Shown one piece after another: positions 6,384 to 6,547 of a stretch of 6,547 nt of DNA. The stretch comes from an uncultured Halieaceae bacterium. Its GTDB lineage: Bacteria; Pseudomonadota; Gammaproteobacteria; Pseudomonadales; Halieaceae. The notes under the pieces are model-generated. The model was not told the origin of the DNA, searched no databases, and worked only from the letters and a program-made list of their open reading frames with translations. Each line of letters opens with the position of its first letter. Position 1 is the first letter of the stretch. Made by a program: the position numbers and the translations under genes. The stretch lies in NCBI GenBank assembly GCA_938045215.1, contig CALINF010000264.1, positions 1-6,547 on the forward strand, in the 5' to 3' direction.

Positions 6384-6547
6384 ATGATCACAAGCCTGTT
6401 TCTAGTCGCACTTATCATCACGCTGGTAGCGACCTCTGCCTGTCGTTGGGTGGGGCTCGTAGACCAACCAGATGAACGCAAGCGACATGTCGGTAGCGTT
6501 CCCTTATCTGGCGGTATCGCCGTTTTTATCTCCATAGTGGTAGGCAC
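6384..6547 (+). CDS. WecA/MraY-family glycosyl-1-phosphate transferase, N-terminal part (3' truncated by window edge)
   Basis: These are the first 54 codons of a polyprenyl-phosphate phospho-sugar transferase (glycosyltransferase family 4). Such enzymes move a sugar-1-phosphate, often GlcNAc-1-P, from a UDP-sugar to undecaprenyl phosphate at the inner membrane, starting O-antigen, enterobacterial common antigen or exopolysaccharide units. The signature is GLVDQPDERKRH (residues 24-35) followed by P40 and GG at 43-44, matching the family pattern DxPxxRKxHxxxxPxxGG. A first membrane segment covers about 2-20 and a second begins at about 42. The ATG at 6384 is the only possible start after the in-frame TAA at 6366-6368; its ribosome site is poor. 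It is divergent from the diguanylate cyclase. The signature favours a WecA-like enzyme over MraY, but the catalytic aspartates and sugar-recognition parts lie beyond the window, so no gene name is given. Confidence 0.88.
   Translation, partial: MITSLFLVALIITLVATSACRWVGLVDQPDERKRHVGSVPLSGGIAVFISIVVG

Overview
The window looks like ordinary chromosome from a Gram-negative gammaproteobacterium with moderate-to-high GC. I infer this from protein style: a LemA plus M48 peptidase pair, a 7TM-DISM diguanylate cyclase, and a WecA-type lipid carrier transferase. A marine Cellvibrionales/Halieaceae-like source would fit, but nothing here proves the taxon. There are six protein-coding genes, two of them cut by the window edges. 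I see no rRNA, tRNA, CRISPR array, insertion sequence or phage gene.

Left part (1-3817, all + strand): the C-terminal 387 residues of a molybdopterin oxidoreductase of the DMSO-reductase superfamily. After 48 bp comes lemA (198 aa, one N-terminal membrane anchor). After a further 45 bp comes a 653-aa membrane M48 metallopeptidase with a HEFSH zinc site and a long C-terminal extension ending in a TerB-like helical segment. LemA and the M48 peptidase are very likely one transcription unit for envelope or membrane protein quality control. The molybdoenzyme is codirectional but need not be functionally linked.

Middle (3818-4370): a 157-bp intergenic leader with small inverted repeats leads into a strong Shine-Dalgarno and a 131-aa protein that is essentially only an AraC-type DNA-binding domain. 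It converges on the next gene with only 17 bp between the stop codons.

Right part (4388-6547): on the minus strand, a diguanylate cyclase built as signal peptide, periplasmic galactose-binding-like (GH2 N-terminal-like) domain, seven membrane segments, coiled coil and GGEEF domain. Its active site and RxxD inhibitory site are intact. I place its start at 6208 rather than at the longest possible start, 6352. A 175-bp divergent intergenic region with -10-like TATAAT motifs on each strand separates it from the first 54 codons of a WecA/MraY-family phospho-sugar transferase on the + strand. The pairing of a putative sugar-sensing c-di-GMP synthase with a lipid-linked glycan initiation enzyme is suggestive of surface polysaccharide control, but this is inference from position only.

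I did not find a clearly new biological system. The most interesting points are the domain architectures of the M48 peptidase and the cyclase, the stand-alone AraC domain, and the start and promoter arrangement of the cyclase.
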